Assembly (NCBI GenBank): GCA_013365325.1
Contig: JABVXV010000442.1
Span: 1-42,185, forward strand
Reading direction: 5' to 3'
Length of the DNA stretch: 42,185 nt
From: Dipetalonema caudispina
Lineage: Eukaryota; Nematoda; Chromadorea; Rhabditida; Onchocercidae
The notes under the pieces were generated by a model, which was not told the DNA's origin, did not search any database, and saw only the letters and a program-made list of their open reading frames with translations. The position numbers and the translations under genes were made by a program. Numbering within the stretch: position 1 is the first letter of the stretch; every line of letters begins with the position of its first letter. Positions 36,711 to 42,185 of the stretch are shown here, in pieces.

Positions 36711-39700
36711 CTGAAAGAGTAAGCGATCAAATTGAATGCTTTAGTAAATTATGGATATATAAATTATCCATGTAAATGAAACCAATAATTAGCATTAGGG
36801 ATAAATGAAATACCTAATGATATGCGCGGTAATCGTTCGAAATATTTCAAATTTAATGGAAATAATTTTGAAATCTCCGAAATAAAATACCATTAAAATT
36901 TTGACCTGAAAAATCCGAAGAAGTGGTTGTCCTCTAACAACTGCGATTATCCGAGCTTGATCATCAACTGTTATGCCAAGTGAGAAAGTTCCATTATCAA
37001 CACCGATCTTTTTCATAATTTCACCGTCCTGCATGGATAAAAAAGAATATTTAGAATTGAAATGAAAGAATAAAACTTAAATTTTAAAAGAATTGAAATT
37101 GTGAAATAGTTTGGAAATAGAATTAAAAGAATTGGAATTATGGGATAATTTGGGAGTGGAATTAGAAGATCATTGTTATTGGTATAAATTACAATTCTTA
37201 CTTTGAAAATTTTCGGAAAATAAATTTTGAGAATCTAAATCTTTCCATTAAATTTTAATATGATTTTCCTTTTTTTTTTCGTACGTGCGTGTGTATCAAA
37301 TCACCAAAATCATTCTGAGATATTCAATGTAGTCGAAATTGTTGGATATGATGGGGACAATAATATTCGGAAGGAATCTTATGACAGCTGAGAAGAAATT
37401 GTTAATGTATCACAGCTTTGGAAATAATTAAATTTGTCAAAATCAAATTAGGCATTCAAAAATTTGAGCAAACTAACTTCTGAAAGTTGTAGAATAGCAC
37501 TTTGACAGCTTATATAATAATATTTCCGATATAAAATAGCGAAATTGCATGTTTCTTTGGCATTATTTTTGTAGTATATTTCGTCGATTGGCTTCAAATT
37601 ATTCGTAAATACAAATAATACATCATTACTTCGGCCAAGTGCTAATATTCGTTCCAAGCCTTTCTGCAACTGGCTGTTCTTTGTAAAACACCAAAATTTA
37701 ACATAAATGCATGACCAAAGTGAATGCAATAAAACGGTGATTGAATGAATTTTAATTTAAAATTGCTTAGGATTCATTAATTTGGGATAATTTTCGAAGC
37801 AATTATTAAAATTCATTGAGTTGAATTATATTATTTTGAAGTATTTATTGAAATTTATTAAGTCGAAATATATGTTAAAAGTATTATAGTGTCACTTTTC
37901 TAAATTGTCATTTAATTTTACAATTTCAACGATTAATCTTTCTCAAATCCTTCTATTTTTCTTCTTTAAACGTTTCTTTCAATTATTCGGAAACATTCAT
38001 TTCCAACTGGATCTTCAATTTTTTATTTCAGTTTTAAATGTCAATTAAATTTGTAAACTTAAATCTCTCATTACGATAATGTATCAAATACTTTATTATT
38101 CATTTAACATTTAATTATCATATTGCCTATTTGACCTAAATAAAATAACTCGAATTTTTCAAGGTTTTAATGTATCAAGATATGCTTTTCATTCTTCTAT
38201 ATATGTTAATTGAATTTTTTAATTAAACAATGATTGTGCTACAAAAAATTAAAATAAAATAACCTCATCTTCAAAAGCAGATAAGCTTTTACCAATGACA
38301 GGTAATTTTATCTCCCGATATTTCTGACCATTTCGATATGATACCAAATTGGTACCATTTAGGATAATAATATCAGCATTATGTGTCACTGTCATTCGAT
38401 TTATTTTACCATCAACACTTATAGTTTCAACCTGAAAAAACTTTACAATCTTTTATTTCTTAAAGTCTTTTTCAACTTGCGGTTTAATTTGCCATTCAAA
38501 AATTAAAATTTGGAAATTTCTAATTGTTAATTTTGCACTCTTTTGAAATTTTTGGAATAAATTAAATCATTGGCATAAATTTAGCGAAAGAAGAATTGGC
38601 AATGAGATATAGCAAATTTATCGCACACACTTTCTCTTTCATTAATTTCTGTACTAAATTTCAATTTCCATAAAGTAAATGTTCGGAATGATAAATTACT
38701 AATTTGTAGTTTCCAGTAAAATGATAAATCTTGGAACTGATTAGTTTGAATAAAACATGAATTTAATATTACTATAATTATTGAATTATTTGAAATTAAA
38801 TTCATCAAAAAATAAATAAATGAAATTGAAACTTCGTAATTTAATGGAAATTTTAAAACAAGTTTCAATTTCGTTTTTTTCGAATAATTTGATATGAATT
38901 TAATTTACAATTTATTTGTTGTGTGATGAATTGACCTGCAATCTAAAATGAACTCTTGCACACATGTCAAATCGGCTTGTTTGTAATCAGTGAGGGAAAA
39001 AAATTTGAAAAGCTAAAGATGATGACAAAAATTATCTGACAAAATTTTGGAGTTTTTACAAAGATCATTCAGTGCTATTTAGTGTTATCGTAAAATTTAA
39101 TTTTCTTTCTGCAATTTAATTCGATCAATTAAGAAAAATCTCTACATCATTTTTTAATATTCAATTAATTTGACTTTATTCCTATTCCAGAAATTTGATA
39201 GAAATTTAGTTAATTTTACGTAGAATATCCAATATTTCATTGTTTCTTTCTTGTATAAAATAATTGAAATACTAGTGCAAAATTTTTCAGAAATATGGAA
39301 AAATATGGATATATAGTAATTAACGCAGATAATGTCGGATTTTTAAGTCAATAAATAAACTGTAAACGAGTTAGATTATTAATGATATGATTTGAGAAAT
39401 GCTATATTTTCATAAAATTTTGTTCTAATTTCTTTTCTGTCATTTAAAATTGAAGTTTATTTAATAAACATTTCTTTTTGATATTGAAAAGCGAATTAGA
39501 ATTATTAACATGTTTGTCAAATAATTCATTAATTTTTCTTTTTTTTTTTTAATTTAGCTGATTATTATTACTGCGTAATGATCGTCTCTGTACATTTTCT
39601 AGTAGTGATGCTAAAATTTCCCAAAAAGATCGGTATATATTGTTCACACAATATTTTGCCAAATACTTTGCTCTTGATATCATATCGACAAATATTTCTG

Positions 39701-40776
39701 CTTTTTGCATTTGTTCGATGCTTTTGGGAAATTTCGGAAAAATTTCTCAGATATTATTCCTGAGATTTAACCGAATGCTTAATGAAGTTGCCATTCTTCC
39801 ATAAATGATGAAATTTTTTTTTTTTTTTTCAAACGTGACAGAAAAGAGAACCGATATTACCATATCATACCTGTCCACCAGTTTCCGGATTTATCATCGC
39901 GATTCGACCATCATTTGTAGCAACATAGAGAAGTCCACGTTGCATTGCTAATCCTACTATCTTCACATTATTCGGAAACGTCACTTCACGTAGCAGCGTC
40001 ATTTGAATCGCTTGCTCTTTTTCTCGTCTACTCTTCATTACATTATCATCATTTAGTGATAACTGTTCGATGTGTTGATGTAGCGTTAGAGTTGCCAAAT
40101 TTTTTCGTGAATTTCGAGGAGTTACTTTTTCAGGTACGGAATGATGACGTGATTTTGTTGCTGATCGTCGATTACTCAATGTTACGTTTTTCTCTTTTGT
40201 TATCATAATATTGGTGCTTAAATACACTGTGGTACTCCTTTGTGTTGAACGATTTTGATTCGGTTTCCAGGTTTTCATCGGTTCTATGGTTGATGATGCA
40301 AGTGACTGACGTGATACTTTATTACTTTTCAACATAGGGTTCGATATATCAGCAGTATTAGGAAAAATAATAATAGCAACAGCTGTTGTAGTTATTGTAG
40401 TAGCATTAGTACTTGAGGTAGTAGTATTAGTAGTAGTAGTAATAGTAGCAGCAGTAGTAGTAATAGTAGTAATAGCGGTTGTAGTAGTAGTAGAATTAGA
40501 AGTGGTAGCAGTTGAAGTTGTACCAACAGCTGCGATCACTGATAAATTTTGTAATACATCGTTTTGCAAGCTGTAGGGTATTTTTTGGTTTGGATGAGAA
40601 TAAAAATAATCGGTTGCAGGAGTACCATAACGGATACTTTCCTGACTAATCCATGTCTCGGGATAATGCGATTCATGGGTATTTTCAGTTGGTATAGTTA
40701 CCAGAATAATAACTACAGTTAATGCAGCAGAAATGATCAAACAACAAATGATAATCACTGCACTTATCGTGCCCAT
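36546..40776 (-). CDS. Predicted type II membrane protein: Thr-rich stalk and beta-propeller-like C-terminus
   Basis: Exons 40776-39871, 38431-38264, about 37678-37478, 37028-36906 and 36710-36546 join, all in phase 0, to 520 residues plus TAA. Residues 4-28 are one hydrophobic helix (ISAVIIICCLIISAAL...) with no cleavage-like end, so a signal anchor with the C-terminus outside or in the lumen is likely. Residues 86-131 are almost all Thr with Ser, Ala, Ile and Asn, as in mucin-like O-glycosylated stalks. N-glycosylation sequons are at 77, 94, 117, 124, 175 and 197. A basic linker (200-252) follows. Residues of about 262-520 show about six repeats of 35-45 residues with beta-strand pattern and DG or NG turns (LYVATNDGRIAMINPETG, AIWSEVLYENGRLHVVDYL), suggesting a six-bladed propeller of NHL or YWTD type. 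I do not recognise the family. The start is the first ATG; TTTTTAG lies just before it. Confidence 0.8.
36906..37028 (-). CDS. Type II membrane protein exon 4
   Basis: 41 codons, DGEIMKKIGVDNGTFSLGIT to ...PLLRIFQ. The acceptor is TTATCCATGCAG and the donor TTTCAG|GTCAAA. It forms the fifth blade-like unit; the DG at its start is the turn joining it to the strand that ends exon 3. Confidence 0.83.
37478..37678 (-). CDS. Type II membrane protein exon 3
   Basis: Up to 67 codons, to ...AILQLSE with donor TCAGAA|GTTAGT. The 5' end is uncertain: in-phase AG sites allow starts at 37678 (NSQLQKGLER), 37669 or 37663. Units three and four are centred on ILALGRSNDVLFVFTNN and FAILYRKYYYISC. It carries two of the few Cys in the ectodomain. 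Confidence 0.72.
38264..38431 (-). CDS. Type II membrane protein exon 2
   Basis: 56 codons, VETISVDGKINRMTVTHN to ...SLSAFEDE. The acceptor is GTTTTTTCAG and the donor GATGAG|GTTATT. It continues the blade of exon 1 and adds a second unit (ADIIILNGTNLVSYRNGQKY). Confidence 0.8.
38432..39870 (-). other. Intron 1 of the type II membrane protein gene
   Basis: 1.4 kb, GTATGA to TTTTTTCAG. AT-rich. Open frames at 38581-38868 (minus) and 39578-39763 (plus) have no support from splice sites or family similarity. Confidence 0.7.
39871..40776 (-). CDS. Type II membrane protein exon 1 (anchor, stalk, first blade)
   Basis: 302 codons from ATG 40776-40774 to donor GGACAG|GTATGA. It holds the membrane anchor, Thr-rich stalk, basic linker and the first propeller-like unit (VKIVGLAMQRGLLYVATNDG to NPETGGQ). 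The upstream frame stays open to a TTG at 40815 but no ATG occurs there, and an acceptor-like TTTTTAG lies four bases before the chosen ATG. Confidence 0.85.
40384..40521 (-). repeat. Coding trinucleotide repeat (Thr codons)
   Basis: An imperfect ACT/ACA/ATT/GCT codon tract, read on the plus strand as TAG/AGT/GTA/TAA units. It encodes residues 86-131 of the type II membrane protein. The related simple repeat at both window ends suggests the same slippage process, here kept in frame. Confidence 0.85.
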
Positions 40777-41999
40777 ATTTCTAAAAATTTCAGTCTTATA
40801 GCTCGTGAAAACCAATTTTGAAATAATTATTTCATAATTAAATTATGGCAGAAATTTTCTGAAAATAAAATTATATTTTAAAATGAAAAAAGAAGTATAA
40901 TAATGTTGGTATAATAGAAATTGGTGTATTAATATTGGTATTCAATTATTCCTCAAAGATTGAAATTTATTCATTAATTATAAATTTGCTAATAAAGCAT
41001 ACGATATGCTACTTCTATTAATAACAGTGTTTACAGTATTAGCTACGGTAACAATAACAACAACAATAACACTCAAAAAGAGAAGTTCAAAGACGTGAAG
41101 AAATAGTGTTGATTCTTCGGAGAATCGAAAATGCTTATCAGAATGTAATCAACAACAAATTTTGGGTCAATCAGCCATTTCAATCGTTACCAAATTACTG
41201 TCCTAAGCATTTTGACAACATTTCCTTAATTTTGTCCCTTTCAATAACAGCCTATGATCTTTCCGTAATATCTAAATTTATCGCATGGTTGCGCAAAATA
41301 ATCACCAACTAAAGTTTGCGGGAAGAAAAATGAATGATTCAATTGCTGTTCAAATTTGAATGTCAATTTGTGACACACTAATGGTTTCACCCATTTTTTG
41401 TAAAGATGTAAATATTTGAAATTCAATGAAATGAAAGCAAATTTTTAATTTTTACATCAGATCATCTTCCACATTTCGATATTCATCCTTTAATCCTTAT
41501 TCAATTTTTTCTCAAAAATTAAAATTTCCAGATTGAATTCCTGAAGATTAGAAAATCGGTAAATATCAAAATAAGTGTAAAAAGTTATTTAGAATTATCT
41601 CCTGTAAGATTCAATATTAGAATACTGTAAAAATAGCATAAACCGGTAAAATCGACATATGAAAGCACTGTTACAAAGCTAAAAATTCAAGAATTCACGG
41701 GAAGCGGTCAGTTCTGATGGGTTGACACAAGAAATGGAATGAATGGATTGAACGGAGCGATGGATTAAACCGAACGATAGATTGAATGAAATAACGCAGT
41801 TGATATGAGCTGCTTCCAAATGTTATTGAAAAAAAAAATAGGTCAACAAGTGACAAATTGAAATTTTTTAAAAGTTCATTAGTAAAAGAAACTGATACTA
41901 ATGACAACATATCATAGAAATAAGTTTCCATCCCCTTTCACCTTATCCATCCTTTTGTAAAAAGTCACTAACAACAACGACAACATCAATAACAACAAC
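40777..41999. other. Upstream region of the type II membrane protein gene
   Basis: The acceptor-like TTTTTAG sits immediately upstream of the start. A plus-strand frame at 41106-41312 ends FIAWLRKIITN and looks protein-like, but I recognise no family and no clear splice sites. The remainder is AT-rich with nothing I can name. Confidence 0.45.

Positions 42000-42185
<186 letters not shown>

Overview
This is an AT-rich animal nuclear sequence with spliced genes. All three genes I can build are on the minus strand. GT-AG introns, pyrimidine-AG acceptors and acceptor-like sites a few bases before two of the start codons suggest a nematode, perhaps a spirurid or filarial type; that assignment is inference. 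Both window ends lie in (TAA)n microsatellite, as expected of a contig that breaks in repeats.

Layout from left to right. (1) 1-12835: the 5' part of a TBX2/TBX3-class T-box factor (tbx-2 type). Exon 1 (12561-12835) and exon 2 (7140-7407) encode 181 residues, reaching about the middle of the T-box. The rest of the gene must lie beyond position 1. Its introns hold three copies of the T-half-site TTCACACCC and G-run clusters. (2) 12836-18439: intergenic DNA with a 40-bp minisatellite, many microsatellites, and pieces of an unidentified plus-strand gene whose last two exons fit at 17282-17468 and 17906-17970. (3) 18440-33532: a complete six-exon gene for HGH1 (BRP16/FAM203), an armadillo-type chaperone factor for elongation factor 2, 394 residues, with a 52-nt exon and two introns of about 6 kb. 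(4) 33533-36545: intergenic, with one GC-richer, possibly coding block near 33.95-34.1 kb. (5) 36546-40776: a five-exon gene for a predicted 520-residue type II membrane protein with a Thr-rich, mucin-like stalk and a C-terminal region that reads as about six beta-propeller blades. I do not recognise its family, and it is the best candidate here for something undescribed. (6) 40777-42185: upstream DNA with one unassigned open frame, ending in (TAA)n.

The three genes have no obvious pathway in common: a developmental transcription factor, a translation-factor chaperone and a surface or secretory-pathway protein. I see no rRNA, convincing tRNA, CRISPR array, or intact transposon or viral gene. 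All splice models were built by eye from reading frame, splice-site motif and family similarity; none is backed by transcript data.
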